Part shown: positions 7,579-16,023 of the stretch, in pieces
How the letters are laid out: each line of letters begins with the position of its first letter
Numbering within the stretch: the first letter of the stretch is position 1
Assembly (NCBI RefSeq): GCF_000013705.1
Contig: NC_007947.1
Coordinates: 2,852,001-2,916,000, forward strand
From: Methylobacillus flagellatus KT
GTDB taxonomy: Bacteria; Pseudomonadota; Gammaproteobacteria; Burkholderiales; Methylophilaceae
Reading direction: 5' to 3'
DNA: 64,000 bases
Notes under the pieces: model-generated
Database searches by the model: none
The model's input: the letters and a program-made list of their open reading frames with translations, nothing else
What the model was told of the DNA's origin: nothing
Position numbers and translations under genes: made by a program

Positions 7579-9696
7579 GCGCCCCATGCCTGCAACAGGC
7601 CCCATGGGTACGGATGCCTGCCGCCCGTCGGCCACCCATTGCGCAAAATTCACCCCACCCGTCGGCAAGGCGTAATAGCGATCGAACAAATTGGTCACGC
7701 TGAAATCCAGCCTGGCCTTGGACCATTGATAGCTGCTGCGCAAATCCACTAGCGTGTAACCACCGGTCTCCGGCTCGAGCCGGACATCATCCACGCGTGT
7801 TTTGGCATCGACGAATTGCACATCTACACCGTTGGACCATGCGCCTTTTTTCTGCTCCAGGCTGACACGGGCGTTGAGCGGCATGATCTGGTAGAGCGAC
7901 TCACCATTGATACGCTCGCCACGGGTCCAGGCCAGACTGGCCTTGGCGCGACCCTGTCCCCAGGCAGTATCCTGCCAAAGTTGCTTGGCGCCTTCCATGT
8001 TGATGCCATAGAAGCGTGCATCCTGGTTATCAAAAACCAAATGAGTGCGCGGTGCATTATTGGGTACTCCGGCACGCGCATCCCGCTCTACGCCGATGTA
8101 ATCCTGTACATAAGTAAAATAGGGGGTCACCCTGGCCTGCCACGAAGCTTTCTCCGCATCGTGCCAGTCCAGCGTTGCGCTGATGGTATTGGCTTTCTCG
8201 GGCTTCAAGTCCGGATTGCCAATGTAGCCATTGACATCGCCGAACCAGCCGATCATGTTGCGCGCCATGCTGCCGGTACCCCAGGAATAGCGCTCATACA
8301 AGCTGGGGGACCGTGTCTTGCGCGCGTAACCAAACTCCAGGCTAGTCGTATCAGAGAACTCATATTTACCGCTTGCTGTCATGTCGAGATGGTTGTCGCT
8401 GGCAGAACGGCTACTACCATTGAAGCGCTGCGCGGCGGCATGGTCTGCAGCATTCATCCCCATGGTGGAATATGCCTGCACTTCCCCGACAGTACTGCGA
8501 ACATGGTCGATGCGCGCGCCGAGCATGCTGCTCCATCGGCTATTCCATTGAGACTCGACTTCCGCAAAGATGCCCGCACGATCACGGCGCCCATCATTGA
8601 TATTCACAAAAGTGCGGGGGCCCATCATCATGCTTCCCGCAACAGGAGGCCAGTAGTCATCCAGCGTCTGGCGATGAAACTCATTGCCGACACGCAACGT
8701 ATGCACATCACTTAACGGAATGCTTGCCTTGATCTGGTAACCCATATCCTTGCCGCGCGTCTTCATCGGCATCTGCCCCGGCTTTTCTGATGAGAAAAAG
8801 CCCATTTCATGGCTGACTTCCTGCCAATACAGGCGGGTATCCAGGTCGCCCCAGGCAAAATGGCGGCTATAGCTCGCATTGATCGAATCTGCCTTGTTGT
8901 CGATCAAATCCATTCGCTGATTGGGGAAACCTTGGTGCGGCACTTCCTGGTGACTGAGGCGCAGGACGAAATCCTCGTTCTCGCCCTTGGCGCCGATCGT
9001 CAGGGTCTGGATGTGACGCTCGAATTGCGAGGCAAGTACCTTGTCGCCGTTGCCGTCACGGTAGCTCTGGCCCCTGTCCATGGTGCTGGTGAAACTCAGG
9101 CTGAGGTTATCGCTGGCGGCTGTGGCATTCAGTGCGGTGCTGAGTCCATTATTGTTGCTGCGATACACCGTGGAAAAGCTGCCCTTATACAGCCATGCAT
9201 CCGCATTGGCAGCGTAGATAGGCTTGGCAGAATCCACAGTGATTGTCCCGGCAATGCTGTCGCCACCCATGCTCACGGGCGTAATGCCCGCCAGCACACT
9301 GATATTGGCCACCGCTGCGGGCGAAATATACGTCAGCGGTGCATTCATGCTGTTGGCACAGGCTGCCGTCAATTCGGCGCCGTCAACCAGGATGCGGATG
9401 CGGTTGTCGTTCATCCCCCGGATATTGGGCAGGGCGGAAATGCCGCCTGCCTGGTAGGAGTACACGCCAGTGTAATCCTGCAACAGGCTCGCTGTATCCG
9501 CACTGTTGACCATGCGCTTGTGCAAATCGCTATTGCGGTCATGCGCATGCGCCGTCACTTCAATTTCCGGCAAGTGCTCCATGTGCTCATGTGCCGCATT
9601 CGCGGCAGTGCCGAACAGAGAAGCCATCACCAGCGCCGTCCATTTCAGCGACATCGCCTGATGTGTACCCACACGCACTCTTAGCTCTTTCCTCAT
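7546..9696 (-). CDS. TonB-dependent copper receptor, OprC/NosA-like
   Basis: About 716 residues from the ATG at 9696, chosen because GGGAGCGGA lies just upstream; a later ATG at 9654 would start right at the signal peptide (MSLKWTALVMASLFGTAANA). The mature N-terminus is histidine-rich (HEHMEH, HAHDRNSDLHK). The plug domain shows GVYSYQAGGISALPNIRGM and RILVDGAEL. Two features point to copper: CANSM (Cys-x3-Met, Cys113 and Met117) in the plug and SHEMGFF (His-x-Met, His296 and Met298) in the barrel, spaced as in the CxxxM-HxM copper site known for Pseudomonas OprC. The barrel ends with FDRYYALPTGGVNF and a terminal Phe, as usual for outer-membrane proteins. It imports metal across the outer membrane using TonB. 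A perfect 21-bp palindrome lies 76 bases upstream and may be its operator. Confidence 0.83.
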   Translation of the reverse strand: MRKELRVRVGTHQAMSLKWTALVMASLFGTAANAAHEHMEHLPEIEVTAHAHDRNSDLHKRMVNSADTASLLQDYTGVYSYQAGGISALPNIRGMNDNRIRILVDGAELTAACANSMNAPLTYISPAAVANISVLAGITPVSMGGDSIAGTITVDSAKPIYAANADAWLYKGSFSTVYRSNNNGLSTALNATAASDNLSLSFTSTMDRGQSYRDGNGDKVLASQFERHIQTLTIGAKGENEDFVLRLSHQEVPHQGFPNQRMDLIDNKADSINASYSRHFAWGDLDTRLYWQEVSHEMGFFSSEKPGQMPMKTRGKDMGYQIKASIPLSDVHTLRVGNEFHRQTLDDYWPPVAGSMMMGPRTFVNINDGRRDRAGIFAEVESQWNSRWSSMLGARIDHVRSTVGEVQAYSTMGMNAADHAAAQRFNGSSRSASDNHLDMTASGKYEFSDTTSLEFGYARKTRSPSLYERYSWGTGSMARNMIGWFGDVNGYIGNPDLKPEKANTISATLDWHDAEKASWQARVTPYFTYVQDYIGVERDARAGVPNNAPRTHLVFDNQDARFYGINMEGAKQLWQDTAWGQGRAKASLAWTRGERINGESLYQIMPLNARVSLEQKKGAWSNGVDVQFVDAKTRVDDVRLEPETGGYTLVDLRSSYQWSKARLDFSVTNLFDRYYALPTGGVNFAQWVADGRQASVPMGPVAGMGRSINLGLTLDF

Positions 9697-9771
9697 TTCC
9701 GCTCCCGGCTCCAGTCTATGCACCGATGCAATACAAAACCGCTTATTTTAATTGGAATGGGGCAGCTCAAC

Positions 9772-9792
9772 GGTGCGACATAATGTCGCACC
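9772..9792. promoter_or_regulatory. Perfect 21-bp palindrome, candidate operator of the copper receptor gene
   Basis: GGTGCGACAT, one central base, then the exact reverse complement ATGTCGCACC. It lies between the divergent TonB receptor gene (start at 9696) and the tRNA-Gly gene (start at 9839). There is no T-run on either side, which argues against a terminator and for a dimeric-regulator site. I do not recognise the regulator. Confidence 0.55.
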
Positions 9793-9838
9793 TCAAGCAT
9801 GTCCTAAATAGAATAAATAGGTATAATTGCTCGCCTGT

Positions 9839-9912
9839 GCGGGCGTAGTTCAATGGTAGAACGCCAGCTTCCCAAGCTTGATACGCGGGTTCGATTCCCG
9901 TCGCCCGCTCCA
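9839..9912 (+). tRNA. tRNA-Gly (anticodon CCC)
   Basis: A cloverleaf is visible: acceptor stem GCGGGCG paired with CGCCCGC, D-arm GTTC-AATGGTA-GAAC, anticodon loop TTCCCAA (anticodon CCC, decoding GGG), T-arm GCGGG-TTCGATT-CCCGT, discriminator T and an encoded CCA end. The anticodon stem has one C/T mismatch. A -10-like TATAAT sits at 9822-9827, about 12 bases upstream; the matching -35 is weak. The gene stands alone between the copper receptor and the MFS transporter. Confidence 0.95.
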
Positions 9913-10136
9913 ATTCCCTGATACTTCCGGCAGCGCACTATGTTGCAATCCAAGACCAAGCCTATATAGGCCGTTCTTTAATATTAAGGCCGCTACAGTC
10001 GGACAAATTTCACGGCCATGCCACGGCTCAGCAATCCAGGCAGTGTTAGGATGCTCTCCACTGCACTGACAGTCCCTGTTTTTAACTTTATATATTCGCT
10101 GTCAACTTGGTTGGCATAATTACCCCATATCGATCC

Positions 10137-11312
10137 ATGCACACTGCAATATATCGCCGCCAGGCATTATTCACATTTTTCCTGCTGACAGGTCTTGCAG
10201 TGGCTTCCTGGGTCACACGAACCCCGGCAATTCGAGATCAGCTTCAAGTATCCATTGCAGAAATGGGCTTGATCCTATTCAGCATATCCGTAGGGGCGAT
10301 GACGGGTATCCTGAGCTCGGGTAAATTGGTACGACATTGGGGCACAAGGCCTGTGATCCGAACAGGCATGCTGCTGTTGCTGTTAGGGCTGGGCGTCATG
10401 GCAGCGGGGCTAAGCTGGACATTGACGTTGCTGGTCGCACTTGGCCTCATGCTGTTTGGATTGGGGATCGGTGTGGGAGAGATCGCCCTCAATATCGAAG
10501 GCGCCGAAGTGGAGCGCATCACGCATCAGCCCACGCTTGCCATGCTGCACGCGGGTTTCAGCCTGGGTACCTTCCTGGGCGGCATTATGGGGATTGGCCT
10601 GACCAGTATTGCATTCCCGGTGACATGGCATGTTGCACTCACTGCGTTGGCGGGGGTTCCAGTGGTCTTATGGGGATTGCGGGCCATTCCAGCCGGAGTA
10701 GGCGCTGAGTCGGTGCCTCAATCCGGCCTGCGACCAAAGACGAGCCAGCCGCTCAAGCCATGGCGTGACGTACAACTAATGTGCATCAGCCTGATTGTAC
10801 TGGGCATGGCGCTGGCAGAAGGGTCGGCCACGGACTGGATCCCCATCCTGATGGTGGATGAGCATCAATTCAGCGCCGCCACTGGTTCCATGATCTATAC
10901 CGGCTTTGCCGGCATGATGGCGCTCGGCCGCTTCAGCGGCCACTATTTTCTCGAACGCTATAGCAGGGTATCAGTGGTTCGCGCGAGCGCGCTGCTGGGC
11001 GTCATCGGGATTGGCACGGTCATCTTTGCCGACCATCCCTATATTGCCGCCGCAGCCGTGCTGTTCTGGGGCCTTGGCACCTCACTCGGCTTTCCGCTGG
11101 CGATTTCCGCAGCCGGCGATACCGGGAACAGTAACCATGCCACTGCGCGCGTCAGCATCGTCGCCACCGCTGGCTATGTTGCCTTCCTGGCCGGCCCACC
11201 CCTGTTGGGCTTCCTCGGAGAGCATTATTCCTTGCGCCATGCCTTGCTGGTCGTGCTGTTTCTGGTAGGTCTGGGGTTTTTCCTTGCCCGGGCCGTGTCT
11301 ACACGCGCCTGA
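10137..11312 (+). CDS. MFS transporter, YbjJ-like
   Basis: 391 residues from the ATG at 10137 (an upstream TTG at 10107 would add ten residues that do not look like family sequence). The protein is hydrophobic throughout with about 12 membrane segments in two six-helix halves joined by a basic loop near residue 195-215 (RPKTSQPLKPWRD). The first helix region reads FTFFLLTGLAVASWVTRTPAI, close to the start of E. coli YbjJ-type permeases, and WTLTLLVALGLMLFGLGIGV follows. Members are inner-membrane proton-coupled carriers of unknown substrate. It has no clear operon partner: a tRNA gene lies upstream and a 320-base gap downstream. Confidence 0.82.
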   Translation: MHTAIYRRQALFTFFLLTGLAVASWVTRTPAIRDQLQVSIAEMGLILFSISVGAMTGILSSGKLVRHWGTRPVIRTGMLLLLLGLGVMAAGLSWTLTLLVALGLMLFGLGIGVGEIALNIEGAEVERITHQPTLAMLHAGFSLGTFLGGIMGIGLTSIAFPVTWHVALTALAGVPVVLWGLRAIPAGVGAESVPQSGLRPKTSQPLKPWRDVQLMCISLIVLGMALAEGSATDWIPILMVDEHQFSAATGSMIYTGFAGMMALGRFSGHYFLERYSRVSVVRASALLGVIGIGTVIFADHPYIAAAAVLFWGLGTSLGFPLAISAAGDTGNSNHATARVSIVATAGYVAFLAGPPLLGFLGEHYSLRHALLVVLFLVGLGFFLARAVSTRA

Positions 11313-11632
11313 CCGCGTCATACCACCCGAAGTGGGGTAATAAAACTGCTACAGAAATGGGGAAGGCTGCCGATATTTTCTATTCAGGGCGTTAACACCG
11401 GGGAAACGAGCCCGACCGGCCGTTTTTAGTAAGGTACTCACCCTAATTTCCTGCAATGGCTTGTCCGGATTCAATATTGTGAATATCAATCAATGTCATC
11501 AATGCTTCAATCTTTTACGTCTGCCTGTATGATAATAATGCAACTTGTCCTCTGCATCATGGCTGACCGGTACCCGAAGCGGTTGTAGAGGATGTGACGA
11601 GTACCCCCCCTGGACTAAGAACATAGGCAATT
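11313..11632. other. Intergenic region upstream of rpfG
   Basis: 320 bases with no convincing coding frame. There is a short hairpin just after the MFS gene (CCACCCGAAGTGG, about 11322-11334) without a T-run, and an AT-richer stretch at about 11470-11550 containing TATGATAAT, a plausible -10 region for rpfG. I find no recognisable riboswitch. Confidence 0.4.
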
Positions 11633-12694
11633 ATGAAAACCTTCAACCTCGTTGATACCGCCAAGGTGCTGATACTGGATGACCAAGCTGTCAGCCGCTC
11701 TATCTTGTCAAAGATTGTGAGAAATCTGGGGCGTGGTATCAAGACTTGTGAGTTCTCCTCTCCCACCGAGGCATTGCTCTGGGCGCAAGACAATACCGCC
11801 GACCTGTTGCTGGTCGATTACGAGATGCCGGGTATGAACGGCCTGTGCTTCATCAATGAAATCACGCGCCTACCTCAATATCAAACGGTGCCCACCATCA
11901 TGATCACGATCAAGCAGGATGTGGAAATTCGTTATGCGGCACTGGATGCCGGCGTGACCGACTTCCTCACCAAACCGGTGGACATGCATGAATGCATGGC
12001 ACGCTGCAAGAACCTGATCACCCTGCGCCAGCAACGGCTTACCCTGGAGGACAAGAGCCGGCTGTTGGAAAGCATGGTGCGCGAAGCTACCGAAAATATC
12101 CTGATGCGGGAAAAGGAAACCCTGATGCACCTCGCCCGTGCGGGGGAATACCGCGATTACGATACTGCACAGCACCTGTTGCGCATGTCGCTTTACAGCC
12201 GCGTGCTGGCAGAGGCGCTGGGCTTCCCCGAGGACGAGGCGGAGCTCATCGAGCTGGCCGCGCCGTTGCATGACATCGGCAAGATCGGCATCCCCGACAG
12301 CGTGCTGCTCAAGCAAGGCCCGTTCACGCCGGAGGAAAAGAAGATCATGCAGCGGCATCCGCTCATCGGCTATGAAATCCTGCAGGGCAGCCCATCCAAG
12401 TATCTGCAGAAAGGCAGCGAAATTGCACTCGCCCATCACGAAAAATTTGACGGCTCTGGCTACCCCTATGGCATGTCGGGGCAGGAAATCCCCTTATCGG
12501 CCCGTATTGTAGCGGTAGCGGACGTATTCGACGCTCTGACCAGCCGCCGCCCTTACAAGGAGGCGTGGAGCGTGGATAAAGCGATCGAATACCTGATTGC
12601 GGAAAGTGGCAAGCACTTCTACCCGGAATTGATCAAGCTCATTCCCGACGTACATATCCTGTTTGAGGAAATTCACAAGCGCCATGCTTCCTGA
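11633..12694 (+). CDS. rpfG: RpfG-like response regulator with HD-GYP cyclic-di-GMP phosphodiesterase domain
   Basis: 353 residues. Residues about 10-125 form a receiver domain: acidic pocket LDD (15-17), phospho-acceptor Asp62 in LLLVDYEMPGMNG, and the conserved Lys in FLTKPV. A helical linker leads to an HD-GYP domain (about 165-345) with His213-Asp214 in HDIGKIGIPD, HH at 268-269, and the GYP motif at 276-278 in KFDGSGYPYG, followed by ADVFDALTSRRPYK. All metal and catalytic residues look intact, so it should hydrolyse cyclic-di-GMP when phosphorylated. The next gene is an RpfC-like hybrid kinase and an RpfF-like DSF synthase follows on the opposite strand, which makes this the RpfG output protein of a DSF signalling system. 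The 130-base gap to rpfC may hold a second promoter. Confidence 0.88.
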   Translation: MKTFNLVDTAKVLILDDQAVSRSILSKIVRNLGRGIKTCEFSSPTEALLWAQDNTADLLLVDYEMPGMNGLCFINEITRLPQYQTVPTIMITIKQDVEIRYAALDAGVTDFLTKPVDMHECMARCKNLITLRQQRLTLEDKSRLLESMVREATENILMREKETLMHLARAGEYRDYDTAQHLLRMSLYSRVLAEALGFPEDEAELIELAAPLHDIGKIGIPDSVLLKQGPFTPEEKKIMQRHPLIGYEILQGSPSKYLQKGSEIALAHHEKFDGSGYPYGMSGQEIPLSARIVAVADVFDALTSRRPYKEAWSVDKAIEYLIAESGKHFYPELIKLIPDVHILFEEIHKRHAS

Positions 12695-12824
12695 GTTCGT
12701 GCATTTTCCTTCAGGGGACTTGAATATAACTTTATCTAGGCGCAATCTAGTACGCGTCATTGCAATGATACGGAGCTGCGATCTCCATCACAGCGCCTTT
12801 CAACTTTAAACACTCGACCAGCCT

Positions 12825-14966
12825 ATGTCACTGATGCAACCTTTCAAGCGCGCCAGGCAATACTGGCTGACTCTGAGCAGGCATTGCGACCCGCTGGAGC
12901 TTGAGCAGGCCGTGATCCGCATCTGGCTTGGCATGACCTTCCTGTCCTTCCTGGTCTACCGGGAATTCACGGCTCCCAATCCCATCAGCGACAACTTCCC
13001 ACTCGCCATTCCCATGACTGTGGTATTCCAGGTTTTGTCTTTCACGCTGTTCGGGCTGATCCTGTTCACAACCAAGCATGCCGCCTTGCGCAGGCTGTCC
13101 GGAGCATGGCTGGACATTGGGTTGCCCACCATGTTCATGGCGATGACGGGCGAGCTGGGCGTCATCTTGGTCGGGGTGTATTTATGGGTGACCTTTGGCA
13201 ACGGCTTCCGCTTCGGCAAGAAATACCTGCTCCACTCCCAGGCACTGAGCTTGATCGGCTTCCTCTACACCATCAATGTCAACCCGTTCTGGTTGGAGCA
13301 CAAAGCAATCAGCTACAGCCTGCTGCTCATGCTGGTGGCATTGCCGCTCTATGTCGCCACCCTGATCACGCGTATCGAGGAAGCCAGACAGAAAGCCGAG
13401 GTTGCCAACCATGCGAAAACCCGCTTCGTCGCCAATATGAGTCACGAAATCCGCACCCCGCTCAACGGCATCATCGGCATCAGTACCCTGTTGCGCAATA
13501 CGCAACTCAATCCCGAACAGGATGAGCTGCTGCGCACGCTTGAAAGCTCATCCAAGCTGCTGCTAGCCCAGCTCAATAATGTGCTCGATTTCTCCAAGAT
13601 CGAGCAGGAAAAGATGCAGGTCGAAAAGACCGAGCTCTCGCTGCGTGACCTGGCCGAGCAAACCATAGAAGTATTCAAGGGCCAAGCGCTCCACAAGCGC
13701 ATCCGCCTGGAGAAAGACATCAGGATCGACGACGTGCGCGTCAAGAGCGACCCTTACATCCTGCAGCAAATCCTGGCCAACCTGGTCGGCAACGCCGTCA
13801 AATTCACCGAGCAAGGCGCGGTCACACTGTCAGTGCATGCCCTGGAAACCACAGCGGATCACGGCGTCTACCGCATTGAAGTCGTTGATACCGGCATTGG
13901 CATTTCTGACGAGCATCGCGAACGCATTTTCGAGAGCTTTACTCAGGCGGACATCTCCACCACACGCAAGTTCGGCGGCAGCGGTCTCGGCCTGACCATC
14001 GCCAAGCGCCTGGTTGAAGCACTCGGCAGCGAGCTGCACCTCAGCAGCAGCCTCAATGCCGGCAGCCGCTTCTGGTTCGACCTCTCTCTGGACATCGTCG
14101 CGCCAGCGCCGGCCGCCCCGCTGGTTGTCATCGATAACCATCCCAAATCCGCCACCAAGCCGCTCAAGATTCTGGTCTGCGAGGACAACGTCACCAACCA
14201 GACCATCATCGTCAAGCTGCTGCAATTGCCTGGGCACCACGTCTCAGTAGTGGACAACGCCGACGATTTGCTCGATAGGCTGGAAGTCGAGCAATTCGAC
14301 CTCGTCGTGTCCGACCTCAACATGGCCGGCATGACGGGCATTGAAGCGCTCAAGCTTTATCGTTTCCTGCGGCCGGAAGACAAGAAAACCAAGTTTATTC
14401 TGTTCACTGCGGATGCAACGGTGGAAACCAAGGCGGCGGCTGAAGTGGCGGGCTTTGATGCCTACCTGACCAAGCCGATCGAAACCAAGCTGTTGTTCGA
14501 CACGATTGCCAGCCTCACAGGGGGGACACCTGTGCCGGACCAGATCGCCCAGTTTTATGCAAGAGCGGATACCGCCACACCACAAGAAGCGGAGCAGGCA
14601 TGCGATATTCTGTCATCACAGACATTGTCGGAGCTCGAGTTGCTCGGCGGACAGGATGGCATGTTCGTCCCCCGTCTCCTGGGCAAGTATGTCACCGACT
14701 GTGGAGCGTTGGTCAAACTCATCAAGCAGAACCTCGGTGCCAAGCGCTATGCCGAGCTGCACGAGTTCTGCCATGCACTCAAGGGCAACAGCCTGAGCGT
14801 CGGCGCCATCGCCGTAAGCAAACAAGCGGAATTGATGGACAAAGCAAGTCCTGAGGAGCTGCGTTTCCGCGGCACCATGATGCTGGAACAACTCGAAAAA
14901 GAATTCGAGGCAGCCACGCAAGCCATTAACGACTATCTGAATAGCCGGCAGGCCGCCTCGAGCTAG
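12825..14966 (+). CDS. rpfC: RpfC-like membrane hybrid sensor histidine kinase (TM-HisKA-HATPase-REC-HPt)
   Basis: 713 residues. Residues about 28-182 hold five or so membrane helices and no large periplasmic domain, as in Xanthomonas RpfC. Then come the phospho-acceptor His207 in [15 protein letters not shown]; the ATPase domain with N-box [15 protein letters not shown]1 VVDTGIGIS and G2 [12 protein letters not shown]; a receiver domain (about 447-565) with Asp497 in [12 protein letters not shown] and the YLTKPI lysine; and a C-terminal HPt domain with His650 in [10 protein letters not shown]. This full set supports a phosphorelay from His207 through Asp497 and His650 to RpfG. In the known system RpfC senses the fatty-acid signal DSF and also binds RpfF to restrain it. 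The stop lies 3 bases from the stop of rpfF on the other strand, a tail-to-tail layout also found in Xanthomonas. Confidence 0.9.
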   Translation: MSLMQPFKRARQYWLTLSRHCDPLELEQAVIRIWLGMTFLSFLVYREFTAPNPISDNFPLAIPMTVVFQVLSFTLFGLILFTTKHAALRRLSGAWLDIGLPTMFMAMTGELGVILVGVYLWVTFGNGFRFGKKYLLHSQALSLIGFLYTINVNPFWLEHKAISYSLLLMLVALPLYVATLITRIEEARQKAEVANHAKTRFVANMSHEIRTPLNGIIGISTLLRNTQLNPEQDELLRTLESSSKLLLAQLNNVLDFSKIEQEKMQVEKTELSLRDLAEQTIEVFKGQALHKRIRLEKDIRIDDVRVKSDPYILQQILANLVGNAVKFTEQGAVTLSVHALETTADHGVYRIEVVDTGIGISDEHRERIFESFTQADISTTRKFGGSGLGLTIAKRLVEALGSELHLSSSLNAGSRFWFDLSLDIVAPAPAAPLVVIDNHPKSATKPLKILVCEDNVTNQTIIVKLLQLPGHHVSVVDNADDLLDRLEVEQFDLVVSDLNMAGMTGIEALKLYRFLRPEDKKTKFILFTADATVETKAAAEVAGFDAYLTKPIETKLLFDTIASLTGGTPVPDQIAQFYARADTATPQEAEQACDILSSQTLSELELLGGQDGMFVPRLLGKYVTDCGALVKLIKQNLGAKRYAELHEFCHALKGNSLSVGAIAVSKQAELMDKASPEELRFRGTMMLEQLEKEFEAATQAINDYLNSRQAASS

Positions 14967-14969
14967 GCT

Positions 14970-15860
14970 TCACCCTGCGGCCCTGACAGCCTCATCCTGA
15001 TCTCCAACCTTGGAGTTCTGGGCGCGCACCAGGCGCTCCATCACCTTGAGGTTGCGCTCGGTCAGCCGCAACGCGGCATCCACCCAGATTTCGGTAATAT
15101 CCAGCAACTCCTGCTTGGTCAGCGGATTGACGCGCTGCTTGGCCCTCTGGATCGCCTGGAACGAGTTCAATGACTTATGGGTCTTGCGCACCCAATCATG
15201 CAATGCCTTCTCACCCTGGCCGTCTTCCGCCAATACATCCACCACGCCCATGTCATAGAGCTCCGCGCCGGTATACACCTTGCCTGAGCGGATCATCTTC
15301 TCTGCCGCACTCAATCCAATCCGGCGCAACAGGAAGCTCATTGCCCCCATGCCAGGGAACAGGTTGAATAACACTTCGGGCAAGCCCATAAGCGCGCCCT
15401 TTTCGGCAATCAGCACGTGCGCGGACAAGGCGGCTTCGAACCCGCCCCCCATGGCCTGGCCCTTGACGAGAGAAATCGTGGTAATCGGGGCCTGCATGTT
15501 ATAAAAGGTCCACAGGTTGTCTATGCACAGGTGCGCATACGCCAGCAGCTTATCCCTTTCCTTGTTCTCTATTGCCTCCTTGAAGGTGGCCAGATCGCCC
15601 CCTAAGTTAAAAATACCATCCACGTCGGAGGCCAGGACTAGGTAATTTGTAGGCTGCTGTGGCCGATGAAGAGGATTGGCATGAGACGCCTCGATCTGTG
15701 TCTGGTTCATCAGCAATTCGCTCATGCAGATCTGATTGAAGCATGGCCGAGGACTCGGCTGCATGAACAACCAGGTAATACCAAACTCAGGCTCATAGTG
15801 GGCACGTACTTGCTCGAATTGGACAGTGTTCAAAGGGTTGAAATCGATAACGGCATTCAT
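14970..15860 (-). CDS. rpfF: RpfF-like DSF synthase (enoyl-CoA hydratase/crotonase fold)
   Basis: 296 residues from the ATG at 15860, which has a strong GGGGAG site upstream; a longer frame to 15929 adds an unlikely leader. It is a crotonase-fold protein with the oxyanion-hole segment LVKGQAMGGGFEAAL and two acidic residues, Glu142 (GGGFEAAL) and Glu162 (LMGLPEVLFNLFPGMGA). These match the two catalytic glutamates known for Xanthomonas RpfF (141 and 161), and the overall length is also close. RpfF dehydrates 3-hydroxyacyl-ACP and releases the cis-2-unsaturated fatty acid used as DSF. Ordinary enoyl-CoA hydratases are shorter and lack this N-terminal extension (FGITWLFMQPSPRPCFN). It is convergent with rpfC and divergent from a FadL porin. 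No rpfB acyl-CoA ligase gene is nearby. Confidence 0.88.
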   Translation of the reverse strand: MNAVIDFNPLNTVQFEQVRAHYEPEFGITWLFMQPSPRPCFNQICMSELLMNQTQIEASHANPLHRPQQPTNYLVLASDVDGIFNLGGDLATFKEAIENKERDKLLAYAHLCIDNLWTFYNMQAPITTISLVKGQAMGGGFEAALSAHVLIAEKGALMGLPEVLFNLFPGMGAMSFLLRRIGLSAAEKMIRSGKVYTGAELYDMGVVDVLAEDGQGEKALHDWVRKTHKSLNSFQAIQRAKQRVNPLTKQELLDITEIWVDAALRLTERNLKVMERLVRAQNSKVGDQDEAVRAAG

Positions 15861-15913
15861 GATGAACTCCCCATAGATTAAGGTTAAAAAAGGCACTACA
15901 TGCACAGACGTAG

Positions 15914-15923
15914 CACAATTGTG
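15914..15923. promoter_or_regulatory. Short palindrome in the rpfF-fadL divergent promoter region
   Basis: CACAATTGTG is a perfect 10-bp inverted repeat in the 163 bases between the two divergent starts. It is half-way to a CRP/Clp-type site but lacks the usual spacing, so assignment is weak. The region also contains AT-rich blocks suitable for promoters on both strands. Confidence 0.25.
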
Positions 15924-16023
15924 TTGCAAGGTAAATGCCTGATTGATTATTGGAAATTAAACAATCTTCAAACTTTGCCGTTATTATTCGTTTTGAGCCT
16001 GAATATCACTGATGGAAATCAAA

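Noticed and set aside
7816..9684. Long plus-strand frames (299 and 291 codons) opposite the copper receptor
   Set aside because: They show no family motifs and no ribosome sites, and mirror the third-position GC pattern of the receptor gene; they are shadows.
9839..9912. tRNA-Gly as integration target of the prophage
   Set aside because: It lies more than 32 kb from the prophage edge and no tRNA 3'-end copy is seen at 42.3-42.6 kb.
11340..11450. Possible GEMM (cyclic-di-GMP) riboswitch upstream of the HD-GYP gene
   Set aside because: The region has GGGGAAACGAGCCC, but the conserved GEMM core and paired helices are not found.
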